From NCBI GenBank assembly GCA_016708905.1, contig JADJEV010000003.1, positions 1,426,001 through 1,490,000 on the forward strand: a stretch of DNA of 64,000 bases, read 5' to 3'. The translations under genes were made by a program, and so were the position numbers. The stretch's first letter is position 1. Each line of letters begins with the position of its first letter. Positions 1 through 9,358 of the stretch are shown here, in pieces. The notes under the pieces were generated by a model. That model was not told the origin of the DNA and did not search any database. It was given only the letters and a program-made list of their open reading frames with translations. The DNA is from Candidatus Methylophosphatis roskildensis (GTDB taxonomy: Bacteria > Pseudomonadota > Gammaproteobacteria > Burkholderiales > Rhodocyclaceae).

Positions 1-141
1 ATCTCGTTCAACGCCAAGGCCAGCGGCGACGAGCAGAAGAAGCACGCCGACTTCGTCAATCGCATGATGGCCAAGGGCTACACGGAAAAACAGGTTCGCC
101 TGCTTTCCGAATGGTACCTGCGCGTGCGCAAGTCGTCGTAA
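1..141 (+). CDS. prkA: PrkA-type serine kinase, C-terminal end (partial)
   Basis: The window opens inside this gene; only the last 46 codons and the TAA stop are present. The tail reads FVNRMMAKGYTEKQVRLL and ends WYLRVRKSS, which matches the C-terminus of PrkA/YeaG, a AAA+ serine protein kinase of the starvation and stress response. The next two genes are yeaH and spoVR, the usual partners of prkA, and yeaH starts 12 bases downstream. The family call rests on this tail and the gene order; the kinase domain lies outside the window. Confidence 0.85.
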   Translation: MSFNAKASGDEQKKHADFVNRMMAKGYTEKQVRLLSEWYLRVRKSS

Positions 142-153
142 GCAGGAGCCTCC

Positions 154-1416
154 GTGTTTCGCATCATCGACAGACGGTTCGACAGCAAGAACAAGAGCGC
201 AGTCAACCGCCAGCGATTTTTCCGCCGGTTCAAGGGGCAGATTCGCAAGGCAGTGTCCGACGCGATCTCTGGCCGCAGCATCACGGACATCGACAACGGC
301 GAGAGCATCTCGATCCCGTCGAAGGATCTGTCGGAACCCCAGTTTGGCCACGCACGCGAGGGCGAGTGGGAAACCATTTATTCCGGCAACGACCAGTATG
401 CGGCCGGCGACGAGGTGCCGCGCCCAATGGGCGGTGGCCAAGGCCGCGGCAAGGGCGCATCGAATGAGGGCGAGTCGGAAGACGACTTCGTTTTTCAGCT
501 CTCGCGCGAGGAGTTTCTCAACATCTTCTTCGACGACCTCGCCCTGCCCAACCTGGTCAAAACCCAGCTCGCGCGGCTGGTCGAAAACAAGTCGGTGCGG
601 GCGGGCTTCACATCGGAGGGAGTACCGGCCAACATCAATGTCGTTCGCTCGCTGCGTGGCGCGCTGGGGCGCCGGCTCGCGCTTGGTGGCCCCTACCGGG
701 AGGAGATACGTCAACTGGAGGATGAGATCGACGAACTGCGCAAGACGCTTGCCGACGACGATCCGGAGATCAGGACACGCTGGGAACGAATCGAGCGACT
801 GCGTTCCAAGATCGACAACATCCCCTGGATAGACAGCTTCGATCTTCGCTACAACAATCGTGTCAAGATTCCCGTACCTTCGACGTCCGCGGTGATGTTT
901 TGCGTGATGGACGTATCCGGCTCGATGGACGAGGAAAAGAAGCAGATCTCCAAGCGCTTCTTCATGCTGCTCTACCTGTTCCTCAAGCGTACCTACGAGC
1001 ACATCGAGCTGGTTTTCATCCGCCACCATACCGTGGCGCAGGAAGTCGACGAGAACGAGTTCTTCCACTCGCGCGAATCCGGCGGAACGGTCGTCTCCAG
1101 CGCGCTCGAACTGATGCGCGACATCGTCAGCGAGCGTTACGCCAACGGCATGTGGAACATCTACGGTGCGCAGGCATCGGACGGCGACAACTGGGAGAAC
1201 GACTCGCCCGCCTGCCGCCAGATTCTCGCCGAGCACATCATGCCGTTCGTCCAGTACTTCGCCTATATCGAGATCACGACGGGCGAAGCGCAGAACCTGT
1301 GGCGCGAGTACCTCGGCGTCAAGGAGTCCTGCAAGAACTTCGCCATGCAGCGCATCGAGGGCATTACCGACATCTATCCCGTGTTCCGGGAATTGTTCAA
1401 GAAGAAGCTCGCATGA
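154..1416 (+). CDS. yeaH: YeaH/YhbH family protein (DUF444)
   Basis: 420 residues from a GTG start with an AGGAG ribosome site just upstream. The N-terminus (FRIIDRRFDSKNKS) and overall length fit the DUF444 family. Residues about 180-225 form a charged probable coiled coil. At about residue 248 the motif MDVSGSMDEEKK has the DxSxS arrangement of a von Willebrand A-type metal site. The family is produced with the PrkA kinase and SpoVR in stationary phase and stress; its biochemical role is not established. It lies 12 bases after prkA, and its TGA stop overlaps the spoVR ATG by four bases, so the three genes form one operon. Confidence 0.93.
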   Translation: MFRIIDRRFDSKNKSAVNRQRFFRRFKGQIRKAVSDAISGRSITDIDNGESISIPSKDLSEPQFGHAREGEWETIYSGNDQYAAGDEVPRPMGGGQGRGKGASNEGESEDDFVFQLSREEFLNIFFDDLALPNLVKTQLARLVENKSVRAGFTSEGVPANINVVRSLRGALGRRLALGGPYREEIRQLEDEIDELRKTLADDDPEIRTRWERIERLRSKIDNIPWIDSFDLRYNNRVKIPVPSTSAVMFCVMDVSGSMDEEKKQISKRFFMLLYLFLKRTYEHIELVFIRHHTVAQEVDENEFFHSRESGGTVVSSALELMRDIVSERYANGMWNIYGAQASDGDNWENDSPACRQILAEHIMPFVQYFAYIEITTGEAQNLWREYLGVKESCKNFAMQRIEGITDIYPVFRELFKKKLA

Positions 1417-2927
1417 ATGACAGGCTAGTGCCGCTACCCGCGGCCTCCGAATGGACTTTCGAACTGCTCGACCGCTACCACGCGGAAATTGCGCGTGTCG
1501 CCGAAGAGTACGGCCTCGACACCTACGCCAACCAGATCGAGATCATCACCTCCGAGCAGATGATGGATGCCTACGCCTCGGTCGGCATGCCGGTCAACTA
1601 CCACCACTGGTCCTTCGGCAAGCACTTCCTGTCGACCGAGAAGGGCTACGCGCGCGGGCAGATGGGTCTGGCCTACGAGATCGTCATCAATTCCGATCCG
1701 TGCATTTCCTACCTGATGGAAGAGAACACGATGACCATGCAGGCTCTGGTCATCGCACATGCGGCCTACGGGCACAACTCGTTCTTCAAGGGCAACTACC
1801 TTTTTCGCACCTGGACCAACGCCGACGCGATCATCGACTATTTCCTGTTCGCCCGAAACTACGTTGCCGAGTGCGAAGAGCGCCATGGCGAAGAAGAGGT
1901 CGAACTCCTGCTCGACTCCTGCCATGCGCTGATGAACGTCGGCGTCGACCGGTACAAGCGGCCCCCCAAGCTCTCGCTGTTCAAGGAGATGCAGCGCCAG
2001 AAGGAGCGCGAGGCGTACCTGCAGTCCCAGGTCAATGCGATGTGGCGCACCCTTCCGCAGCGCGAGACCCGCGAGGCCAGAACGACGGAGATCCGCTTTC
2101 CATCGGAGCCGCAGGAGAATCTGCTGTATTTCATTGAGAAGAACGCGCCGCTGCTCGAGCCCTGGCAGCGGGAAATCGTTCGCATCGTGCGCAAGGTCGC
2201 GCAGTATTTCTACCCGCAACGCCAGACGCAGGTGATGAACGAAGGCTGGGCGACCTATTGGCATTACACGATCCTCAACACGCTGTATGACCAGGGTTTG
2301 CTCGCCGACTCGTTCATGCTCGAGTTCCTGCAGTATCACACCAGCGTGGTCGCTCAGCCGGCGTACAACAGCCGCTACTACAGCGGCATCAATCCGTATG
2401 CGCTCGGTTTCGAGATGTGGAAGGACATCCGGCGAATTTGCGAGCAGCCCACCGACGAAGACCGCGACTGGTTTCCGGAACTGGCCGACACTGATTGGCG
2501 CAAAACCTTCGACTTCGCGATGCGCAACTTCAAGGACGAGAGCTTCATCGCGCAATACCTGTCGCCCAAGTTGATGCGCGACTTCAAGCTGTTCTCGGTG
2601 CTCGACGACGACAAAAACGACAAGCTGAAGATCGCGGCGATTCACGACGAGCAGGGCTACCGTCGCGTCCGCAAGATCATGTCGGACCAGTACAACCTCG
2701 GCTCGCGCGAACCGAACATCCAGGTCTGGAATGTCGATATGCGGGGAGACCGAACACTGACGCTGCGCCACCATGAGTACCACCGGCGACCGCTGGGCAG
2801 GTCGACCGACGAAGTCGTCAAACACGTCGCGCGGCTGTGGGGATTTGCGGTAAGGCTGGAAGCCGTGCGCGACGACGGGAATGTCGAGATCGCACGCGAG
2901 ATCAAGCTGGAAAAGCGCCGTCACTGA
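1413..2927 (+). CDS. spoVR: SpoVR family protein
   Basis: 504 residues. I chose the ATG at 1413 because it overlaps the yeaH stop and gives the family N-terminus; the open frame continues upstream only as a shadow of yeaH. The conserved stretches HHWSFGKHF, YEIVINSDPCI and HAAYGHNSFFKGN, together with NEGWATYWHY, identify SpoVR. The protein is a cytoplasmic partner of PrkA and YeaH in many proteobacteria, and its name comes from a Bacillus sporulation phenotype that is not relevant here. Its molecular activity is unknown. A tRNA-Leu gene on the opposite strand follows 24 bases downstream and marks the end of the operon. Confidence 0.94.
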   Translation: MNDRLVPLPAASEWTFELLDRYHAEIARVAEEYGLDTYANQIEIITSEQMMDAYASVGMPVNYHHWSFGKHFLSTEKGYARGQMGLAYEIVINSDPCISYLMEENTMTMQALVIAHAAYGHNSFFKGNYLFRTWTNADAIIDYFLFARNYVAECEERHGEEEVELLLDSCHALMNVGVDRYKRPPKLSLFKEMQRQKEREAYLQSQVNAMWRTLPQRETREARTTEIRFPSEPQENLLYFIEKNAPLLEPWQREIVRIVRKVAQYFYPQRQTQVMNEGWATYWHYTILNTLYDQGLLADSFMLEFLQYHTSVVAQPAYNSRYYSGINPYALGFEMWKDIRRICEQPTDEDRDWFPELADTDWRKTFDFAMRNFKDESFIAQYLSPKLMRDFKLFSVLDDDKNDKLKIAAIHDEQGYRRVRKIMSDQYNLGSREPNIQVWNVDMRGDRTLTLRHHEYHRRPLGRSTDEVVKHVARLWGFAVRLEAVRDDGNVEIAREIKLEKRRH

Positions 2928-2951
2928 CGGGCCAGGTCGCGTATCGGTCGC

Positions 2952-3036
2952 TGGTGCGAAGGAAGAGACTCGAACTCTCACGCCTTGCGGCGCTGGAACC
3001 TAAATCCAGTGCGTCTACCAATTCCGCCACCTTCGC
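2952..3036 (-). tRNA. tRNA-Leu (anticodon UAG)
   Basis: Read on the minus strand, an 85-base cloverleaf starts GCGAAGG and ends CCTTCGC-A-CCA, giving a perfect 7-bp acceptor stem with an encoded CCA. The anticodon arm is CTGGA/TCCAG around the loop TTTAGGT, so the anticodon is UAG. A long variable arm and the T loop TTCGAGT fit a class II leucine tRNA. It sits between spoVR and hpnC, both on the other strand. Confidence 0.95.
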
Positions 3037-3090
3037 ACGCGGGCTGTTATTCTAGCAGTCGGTCTTCGTGCCGCCAGTCATCCCGGTCAT

Positions 3091-3960
3091 ATGCCGGTGG
3101 ACCACTACGAAAATTTTCCCGTCGCGCCGATACTGCTGCCGCAAAAACTGCGCCAGCCGGTCGCCGCGATCTACGCCTTTGCCCGCAGCGCCGACGACAT
3201 CGCCGATGAAGGCGATGCGAGCCCGGCCGTGCGGCTTGCCCAGCTCGATTCTTACCGTGCCGAGCTCGATGCGATCGAAGCCAACCGGATCCCCGATGGG
3301 CCGATCTTCCGGCCGCTCGCCCAGGCTATTCGCTGCCACGCCCTGCCGATCAAGCCCTTCCGCGATCTGTTGGACGCGTTCTCCCAGGACGTCATCAAGC
3401 CACGCTACGCCGACTTCGATGAGTTGCTCGACTACTGCCGCCACTCGGCCAATCCCGTCGGGCGGCTGATGTTGCACCTGTATCGCGCCGTTACCAAGGA
3501 AAGGATCGTCCAGTCGGACTGCATCTGCAGCAGCCTGCAACTAATCAACTTCTGGCAGGACGTGGCGATCGACTGGAAGAAGCCACGCGTCTACTTGCCG
3601 CAGTCTGATCTGGTTCGCTTCGACGTCAGCGAGGCGCAGATCGGGGCAGGCCGAGTCGACGACAACTGGCGCGCCCTGATGCGGTTCCAGATCGATCGGG
3701 CGCGCGCCATGATGTTGGGTGGGGCGCCGCTCGGCAGGTCGATCCCGGGCCGCATCGGACTCGAACTGCGCACCGTCGTGGCCGGTGGTCTGCGGATACT
3801 GGAAAAGATCGAGGCGGTCGACTTCGACGTCTTTTCCCGTCGCCCCGTGCTGCGGGCTTACGACTGGCCTCTGCTATCATGGCGCGCACTTTTCGACACT
3901 GTCCCCTCTTACCAACACACCTCGCGCCAACAGGCCTCGGACAGCGACCCACGCGGATGA
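3091..3960 (+). CDS. hpnC: Squalene biosynthesis protein HpnC (hydroxysqualene synthase)
   Basis: 289 residues of the trans-isoprenyl diphosphate synthase fold. The first aspartate-rich site is seen at residues about 32-42 (RSADDIADEGD) and the second at about 155-168 (DVAIDWKKPRVYLP). HpnC, D and E together make squalene from farnesyl diphosphate; HpnC is the step that converts presqualene diphosphate to hydroxysqualene. The second motif has the HpnC-type DVAIDW where HpnD has DVGED. The gene overlaps hpnD by four bases (ATGA), so translation is probably coupled. No squalene-hopene cyclase gene is in the window. Confidence 0.93.
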   Translation: MPVDHYENFPVAPILLPQKLRQPVAAIYAFARSADDIADEGDASPAVRLAQLDSYRAELDAIEANRIPDGPIFRPLAQAIRCHALPIKPFRDLLDAFSQDVIKPRYADFDELLDYCRHSANPVGRLMLHLYRAVTKERIVQSDCICSSLQLINFWQDVAIDWKKPRVYLPQSDLVRFDVSEAQIGAGRVDDNWRALMRFQIDRARAMMLGGAPLGRSIPGRIGLELRTVVAGGLRILEKIEAVDFDVFSRRPVLRAYDWPLLSWRALFDTVPSYQHTSRQQASDSDPRG

Positions 3961-4790
3961 CCCCGGACGAGTATTGCCAACACAAATCCGCCCAGAGCGG
4001 ATCGAGCTTCTACTACAGTTTTCTCTTTCTCGAACCGCCGCGTCGTCGGGCAATCACTGCGCTTTACGCATTCTGTCGCGAAGTCGACGACGTCGTGGAC
4101 GAATGTCCCGACCCGCAGATCGCCGCCACCAAGCTCGCCTGGTGGCGCCTCGAAGTCGCCCGCATCTTTGGCGGCCAGCCGGAACATCCGGTGGGCCAGG
4201 CACTGCAGGCCAACGTCGCCCCGTTCCGCCTGCCGAAGGAGCAATTGCTGGAAATCATCGACGGCATGGAGATGGACCTGCAGCAATCGCGCTATCTCGA
4301 TTTCAAGGGCCTGCAGCTCTACTGCTACCGAGTGGCTGGTGTGGTCGGTCTTCTTGCGGCCGAGATTTTCGGCTACCAGGATCGCGCGACCTTGAAGTAC
4401 GCCCACGATCTCGGGCTCGCATTCCAGTTGACCAACATCATTCGCGACGTCGGCGAAGATGCGCGACGCGGCCGAATCTATCTTCCAGTCGACGAGTTGC
4501 AGCGATTCGACGTGCCCGCCGACGACATCCAGAACGGCAAGCACACCGACGCATTTATCCGGTTGATGGAATTCCAGATCGACCGGGCTCAGAGGTTCTA
4601 TGAGCAGGCGCTGAACGTACTCCCCGCCGTCGATCGCAAGGCGCAGAAATCGGGGCTGATCATGGCCGCCATCTATCGCACGCTGCTCGACGAGATCCGT
4701 CGCGACGGCTGTCGCGTGTTGACCCATCGCACCGGGCTGACGCCACTGCGCAAGCTATGGATCGCCTGGCGCACATCGCTTGCCATCTGA
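3957..4790 (+). CDS. hpnD: Presqualene diphosphate synthase HpnD
   Basis: 277 residues. The ATG at 3957 overlaps the hpnC stop; a longer in-frame extension to 3879 lies inside hpnC and is rejected. The Asp-rich motifs CREVDDVVDE (about residue 40) and DVGEDARRGRIYLP (about residue 163) are intact, and the protein begins MTPDEYCQHKSAQSGSSFYY as HpnD proteins do. It condenses two farnesyl diphosphates to presqualene diphosphate, the first of the three Hpn steps to squalene. The following hpnE start lies four bases beyond its stop. Confidence 0.94.
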   Translation: MTPDEYCQHKSAQSGSSFYYSFLFLEPPRRRAITALYAFCREVDDVVDECPDPQIAATKLAWWRLEVARIFGGQPEHPVGQALQANVAPFRLPKEQLLEIIDGMEMDLQQSRYLDFKGLQLYCYRVAGVVGLLAAEIFGYQDRATLKYAHDLGLAFQLTNIIRDVGEDARRGRIYLPVDELQRFDVPADDIQNGKHTDAFIRLMEFQIDRAQRFYEQALNVLPAVDRKAQKSGLIMAAIYRTLLDEIRRDGCRVLTHRTGLTPLRKLWIAWRTSLAI

Positions 4791-4794
4791 TGAA

Positions 4795-6105
4795 ATGAGC
4801 CAGGCCACGCCAATTGCAATAATCGGCGCCGGCTATGCCGGACTCAGTTGCGCGGTAGAGCTCGCGCTGCGCGGTTTCGCGGTCACCGTGTTCGAATCGT
4901 CGCGCATCCCCGGGGGACGCGCGAGGGTAGCTGCCGTCGGCGGTTTCGCCCTCGACAACGGGCAGCACATCCTGCTCGGCGCATACAGCGAAACCTTGCG
5001 CCTGATCCGCCGCGTTGGCGCCAACCCGGAGCGCCTGCTGCTGCGCCTGCCGCTTGGCCTCCACTACCCCGGCGAACTCGAACTGACCGTGGCACGTCTC
5101 CCTCCGCCCCTGAATCTGATGGTCGGGCTGTTGCGGGCGCGTGGGCTGTCGTGGTCGGAACGCATCGCTGCGTTGCGGCTCACATCGACCCTGCGACGAA
5201 ACAGTGTCCGACTGGATGGCGGGTCGACGGTCGCCGACCTGCTGGCTACAACGCGGCAGCCGGCGCGGCTCAACAGACTGCTCTGGGAACCGATCTGTGT
5301 CTCGGCACTCAACACGCCGGCGGAAAGCGCCTCCGCTCAGGTGTTCGCGAATGTGCTGCGCGACGCCCTGTTCGCCGACGCCCAGGCTGCCGACCTGCTG
5401 CTGCCACGCACAGACCTGACGCGCCTGTTTCCCCAGCCTGCCGTCGAGTGGTTGAACCGGCAGGGGCACAAGCTGCTCTTCGGCGAGTCAGTTCGGGGCA
5501 TACTGCCTGAGGCCGACGGAATCTCGCTGCGAGTGGATGGGCAAGTGCGCCCCGAGCGTTACGCCGGGGTCGTCATCGCCACCGCGCCCTACCATGCCTC
5601 GACCCTGCTCGCCGACCTTCCGCAAGCCGCACCGGAGAAGGCCCTCATAGATGGGCTGACGTGGGAACCCATCGTCACGGCGTATCTGGCCTACCCGCCC
5701 GAGGTACGGCTTCCGGCGCCGATGATCGGGATAACGGGCGGACTCGGCCAGTGGGTATTCGATCGCGGACAACTCGGCGGCGTCTCCGGCTTGCTGGCGG
5801 TGGTGATCAGCGCGAGTGGTCGTCACCAGGCCTTGCAACGCGACGACCTCGCCCAAGCGCTGCACGGCGAACTCGTTGCGATCCTGCCCGGGCTGCCCGC
5901 GCCACAATGGACCCAGGTCATTGCCGAAAAACGCGCGACATTCTCGTGCGTCCCGGGGTTGCTGCGCCCATCGGTACAAACCGGAATCGACGGGTTGTTC
6001 CTGTGCGGCGACTACACACAGTCGCCCTACCCGGCCACCCTCGAAAGCGCAGTGCGCAGTGGGGTCGCCTGCGCACAGGCGATCGAAGCTGCCTCACACC
6101 AATAG
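4795..6105 (+). CDS. hpnE: Hydroxysqualene dehydroxylase HpnE (FAD-dependent)
   Basis: 436 residues from the ATG at 4795; a TTG at 4780 would add five residues but overlaps hpnD. An FAD dinucleotide-binding motif (IIGAGYAGLSCAVEL) is at residues about 8-22, and the C-terminal amine-oxidase-type FAD signature CGDYTQSPYPATLESAVRSG is at about 407-426. HpnE reduces hydroxysqualene to squalene, completing the HpnCDE route. The gene ends convergently with the ABC ATPase gene, and the two stops overlap by 12 bases. hpnCDE form one tightly packed operon. Confidence 0.93.
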   Translation: MSQATPIAIIGAGYAGLSCAVELALRGFAVTVFESSRIPGGRARVAAVGGFALDNGQHILLGAYSETLRLIRRVGANPERLLLRLPLGLHYPGELELTVARLPPPLNLMVGLLRARGLSWSERIAALRLTSTLRRNSVRLDGGSTVADLLATTRQPARLNRLLWEPICVSALNTPAESASAQVFANVLRDALFADAQAADLLLPRTDLTRLFPQPAVEWLNRQGHKLLFGESVRGILPEADGISLRVDGQVRPERYAGVVIATAPYHASTLLADLPQAAPEKALIDGLTWEPIVTAYLAYPPEVRLPAPMIGITGGLGQWVFDRGQLGGVSGLLAVVISASGRHQALQRDDLAQALHGELVAILPGLPAPQWTQVIAEKRATFSCVPGLLRPSVQTGIDGLFLCGDYTQSPYPATLESAVRSGVACAQAIEAASHQ

Positions 6106-6807
6106 CGAAGGGCTGCTTTCGTCCAGGCGGCCACCGGCAATCCGCAATGACCGATCGCAGCGACGGGCGATTGCCTCGTCGTGGGTCACCAGGATCAGCG
6201 TCGTCCCCTGTTCGCCATTGAGCGAGAACATCAGCTCGATGATCGCCTCGCCGGTCGTCGCGTCGAGATTGCCGGTCGGTTCATCGGCGAGCAGCAGGCT
6301 CGGCCGGCTGGCGAAGGCGCGGGCAAGCGCTACGCGCTGCTGCTCACCGCCGGACAGGTGTTTCGGATAGTGCGCCAATCTCGTCGCGAGTCCGACCCGC
6401 GCGAGCCACTGAGTCGCTTCCTGGCGCGCGGCGGGCTTGCCGGCCAACTCCAGGGGCAGCATGACGTTCTCCAGCGCGGTCAGCGCCGGCAGCAACTGGA
6501 ACGATTGAAATACAAATCCGACCAACCGGCCTCGCAGCGCCGCCCGGCGATCTTCATCCAACGCGAAGAGGTCTTCCCCCTGAATACGCACCGTGCCCCC
6601 GGTTGGAACATCGAGGCCAGCCAGCAGTCCGAGCAAGGTCGATTTGCCGGAGCCCGAAGCGCCGACCACCGCCACTGCCTCGCCGGCACGCACGGCGAAG
6701 TTGATCTCGTGCAGAATCACCAGTCGATCGTCGCCGTTGGGCACTTCTTTCGATAGTGCAGTGGCCTCGATTACGGAAATGAGGGATTGATTGATGTTGC
6801 GATCCAT
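6094..6807 (-). CDS. ABC transporter ATP-binding protein, LolD/YbbA type
   Basis: 237 residues from the ATG at 6807; the frame stays open to 6864 but that part overlaps tesA. Walker A is GASGSGKST (about residue 49), the signature is LSGGEQQRVALARA (about 148) and Walker B is LLLADEPTGNLD (about 170). The LDxxTGE and VTHDE features place it with the LolD/MacB/YbbA group. It is divergent from tesA, the same arrangement as ybbA-tesA in Escherichia coli. Unlike that case, no YbbP-type permease follows; the next gene downstream is hpnE in the opposite direction. The transported substrate is unknown. Confidence 0.9.
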   Translation of the reverse strand: MDRNINQSLISVIEATALSKEVPNGDDRLVILHEINFAVRAGEAVAVVGASGSGKSTLLGLLAGLDVPTGGTVRIQGEDLFALDEDRRAALRGRLVGFVFQSFQLLPALTALENVMLPLELAGKPAARQEATQWLARVGLATRLAHYPKHLSGGEQQRVALARAFASRPSLLLADEPTGNLDATTGEAIIELMFSLNGEQGTTLILVTHDEAIARRCDRSLRIAGGRLDESSPSLLV

Positions 6808-7405
6808 GCTGTTGGGAGCCTGTCTGCTTTTGTTCGGTACGGCGCATGCCGCATCCGGCGTCATCCTGGTGTTCGGGGACAGCCTCTCGGCCGGCTATGG
6901 CCTGCGACTGAACGAAGCATGGCCCGCGTTACTCGAGCAAAGACTCCGTGCGGAGAAGTTGCGCTATTCGGTCGATAATGCCAGCGTCAGCGGAGAAACC
7001 ACCGCCGGGGGGCGCTCGCGTCTCGCGGCGGCACTGGCGAAGCACAAGCCCGACGTAGTGATTATCGCACTCGGCGCAAACGATGGTCTGCGAGGACTGC
7101 CCTTGTCGGAATTGCGCGCCAACCTGGGCGCCATGCTTGCCGCCTGCCGCAAGGCCGGTGCACGCGTTCTCCTGGTGGGCATGCACATGCCGCCCAACTA
7201 TGGCCCCGACTACACGCAGAAGTTCCATCGCAGCTTTGCCGACGTTGCGACTGCCGGTGGCGCCGCGCTCGTCCCGTTCATGATGGAAGGCTTTGCCGAC
7301 AAGCGCGATCTGTTCCAGTCTGATGGAATCCACCCCACGGCACAGGCGCAGCCGCTGATCCTCGAAAACATCTGGCCGGCGCTAAAGGCGTCGCTACGCA
7401 AATGA
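6794..7405 (+). CDS. tesA: Arylesterase / lysophospholipase-thioesterase I, TesA type
   Basis: 203 residues. I chose the ATG at 6794 because GAGGGA lies seven bases upstream. A signal peptide is visible (MLRSMLLGACLLLFGTAHA), so the mature enzyme should be periplasmic. SGNH-hydrolase blocks are present: GDSLSAGYGL with the catalytic Ser just after cleavage, GAND in block III and SDGIHPT with the Asp-His pair near the C-terminus. The family hydrolyses thioesters, aryl esters and lysophospholipids. Its 5' end overlaps the 5' end of the divergent ABC ATPase gene by 14 bases. Confidence 0.92.
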   Translation: MLRSMLLGACLLLFGTAHAASGVILVFGDSLSAGYGLRLNEAWPALLEQRLRAEKLRYSVDNASVSGETTAGGRSRLAAALAKHKPDVVIIALGANDGLRGLPLSELRANLGAMLAACRKAGARVLLVGMHMPPNYGPDYTQKFHRSFADVATAGGAALVPFMMEGFADKRDLFQSDGIHPTAQAQPLILENIWPALKASLRK

Positions 7406-7460
7406 TTGCCCGTCGGAAATCGCGAAACTCGAGCGCATTCACGTGGCACCAAGCAGCCCG

Positions 7461-8516
7461 ATGAACCATCGACCAGCAACAGCGAGCGTTGCGCAGCTGC
7501 GGGACTTCGATGAAATCATCGACGTTCGGTCGCCGGCCGAATTTGCCGCCGATCGCATTCCCGGTGCGATCAACTGCCCGGCGCTGGATAACGAGCAACG
7601 CGCGCGCGTCGGCACGATCTACAAACAGGTTTCGCCGTTCGAGGCCCGCAGACTTGGCGCAGCGATGATCGCGCGCAACCTCTCGGATGCGCTGTTCGAT
7701 CACTTCCAGGACAAACCGAAGTCGTGGCGACCGCTGATCTACTGCTGGCGCGGCGGCCAGCGCAGCGGCGCGTTCGTAACCTGGTTCCGGTTGACCGGGT
7801 GGGACGCCTGTCAGCTCGAGGGTGGGTACAAACGCTTCCGCCGTCATGTGGTGGATGAGCTGGCGCGGATCGCCCCGCAGACCGATCTGCGCGTCATCGG
7901 TGGCGCAACCGGCAGCGCCAAGACGAGACTGCTCGAGGCCCTTGCCGCCCAGGGCGCACAGGTACTGGATCTCGAAGCACTGGCCGCCCACAAGGGCTCG
8001 GTGCTGGGTGACTTGCCGGGCATCGCGCAGCCGACGCAGAAGTTCTTCGAGACCAGCCTGCTGAGCCGGCTGCAGGAACTCGACCTGGCACGCTCGATAT
8101 TCGTCGAGGCGGAGAGCCGCAGGATCGGCAGTGTGCAGATTCCCGAGGATTTGATCGAACGCATGCGCGCGTCGCCGTGCCTGAGCATCGAGGCGACTCG
8201 CCCGGCCCGCATCGAGTTCCTGCTGCGCGATTACGCCTATCTCGGCGACGACAAGGAAGCGCTGAAGCAAAAGATCGACGCCATGCGGACAGTGCAAAGC
8301 AACGAAACACTATCCGCCTGGAGAGCGCTTGCCGATAGCGGCGATCTGCGCGCGCTGTTCGGCGAATTCATCGATCGTCATTACGACCCACTCTATCAAC
8401 GTTCGCAGAACCGCAACTTCGCCGGTTTCTCGGACGCAGCCGTCTTTGCGACCGACGATCTGTCACCCGACTCCTTGCAGATGCTCGCCTCGCGCATCAC
8501 GCGCGAGCTTCGGTGA
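7461..8516 (+). CDS. mnmH: tRNA 2-selenouridine synthase MnmH (SelU/YbbB)
   Basis: 351 residues from the ATG at 7461; a GTG at 7443 would add six residues. The N-terminal half is a rhodanese domain (FDEIIDVRSPAEF) with the catalytic Cys at residue 95 in IYCWRGGQRSG. The C-terminal half has a P-loop, GGATGSAKT (about residue 147). The enzyme replaces the sulfur of 2-thiouridine at tRNA wobble positions with selenium, using selenophosphate. No selenophosphate synthetase gene is in the window. It starts 55 bases after tesA and could share its transcript. Confidence 0.93.
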   Translation: MNHRPATASVAQLRDFDEIIDVRSPAEFAADRIPGAINCPALDNEQRARVGTIYKQVSPFEARRLGAAMIARNLSDALFDHFQDKPKSWRPLIYCWRGGQRSGAFVTWFRLTGWDACQLEGGYKRFRRHVVDELARIAPQTDLRVIGGATGSAKTRLLEALAAQGAQVLDLEALAAHKGSVLGDLPGIAQPTQKFFETSLLSRLQELDLARSIFVEAESRRIGSVQIPEDLIERMRASPCLSIEATRPARIEFLLRDYAYLGDDKEALKQKIDAMRTVQSNETLSAWRALADSGDLRALFGEFIDRHYDPLYQRSQNRNFAGFSDAAVFATDDLSPDSLQMLASRITRELR

Positions 8517-8522
8517 GTCGAA

Positions 8523-9068
8523 TCAGGGAATGCGCGGGCCGGTTGCGGGCGGCTGAATCGCACAAATCCGTTGCACCATCGCCGGCTTGATATCGTCGAT
8601 TTCGCCCTGCTCGAAAGCCACGATCCACATACCCGCGCACAGATCGAGCAATTCGCCTGCCCGCAAAAGGAAGTCGGGATTGGACGGCCTGCCGAAGCGT
8701 TCGTTGCCGACCATGAAGGTTTCGTAGATCAGCACGCCGGCCGGCGCAAGACATCGCCGCAAATCGGAAAACAATGGGCGATGCAGGTAGTTGGCAACCA
8801 CGAGCGCATCGAACTGTTCGTCGGCAAGCGGCCAGTGGCCATTTTCGAGATCGGCGCACAATGCGCGAACGCCGGGCCTGCCATCCAGCCGTGCGATCGC
8901 TGCGGCATCTCGGTCGATCGCGGTCACGCGGGCGCCGCGCGCTGCCAGCAGGCGCGTGTGACGCCCGCCGCCGCACGCCAGGTCGAGCGCACGCGCTCCC
9001 GGTTCGACCAGTGCGGCAAAGCGTTCCACCCATCGCGAGGGCCGATCGAGATTCAAGTGATCTTGCAT
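8523..9068 (-). CDS. SAM-dependent class I methyltransferase
   Basis: 181 residues. Motif I is ALDLACGGGRHTRLLAARG (residues about 27-45), followed by VTAIDRDAAA for the acidic residue that binds the ribose of SAM, and a DALVVANYLHRPLF motif IV. The short length and the YETFMVGNERFGRPSNPDFLL stretch resemble TehB-like or UbiE-like small methyltransferases. The substrate cannot be told from the sequence. It converges with mnmH, with only six bases between the two stops. Confidence 0.8.
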   Translation of the reverse strand: MQDHLNLDRPSRWVERFAALVEPGARALDLACGGGRHTRLLAARGARVTAIDRDAAAIARLDGRPGVRALCADLENGHWPLADEQFDALVVANYLHRPLFSDLRRCLAPAGVLIYETFMVGNERFGRPSNPDFLLRAGELLDLCAGMWIVAFEQGEIDDIKPAMVQRICAIQPPATGPRIP

Positions 9069-9358
9069 ATTGCAGGGCTCCGGATAGTCAGGAACCAGCG
9101 CACGCTTCCAAACCGCCGGACGCCAGATCCCGGAGCGTCATACCTTTTTCGGCAACGCAATCTGTTCGGCGAGACGCTACTGGCTATGCTGCGTTGCAGT
9201 ATCTCACGAGCGGTTTCCTTGAACTATGTCAAACTGACGCCCGATGCGTCACAGTAGTGTTGCATAAGACTGATTCCACTCACTACCGCCGGCTTGCAAG
9301 CAAGCGGGCGACAGCGACATTGCCCGCACCCGAACCACACCGCCGGACTCCCCCGAAC

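Noticed and set aside
1434..2981. 515-codon open frame antisense to spoVR
   Set aside because: Mirror of a high-GC coding frame; no motifs, and spoVR on the other strand is well conserved.
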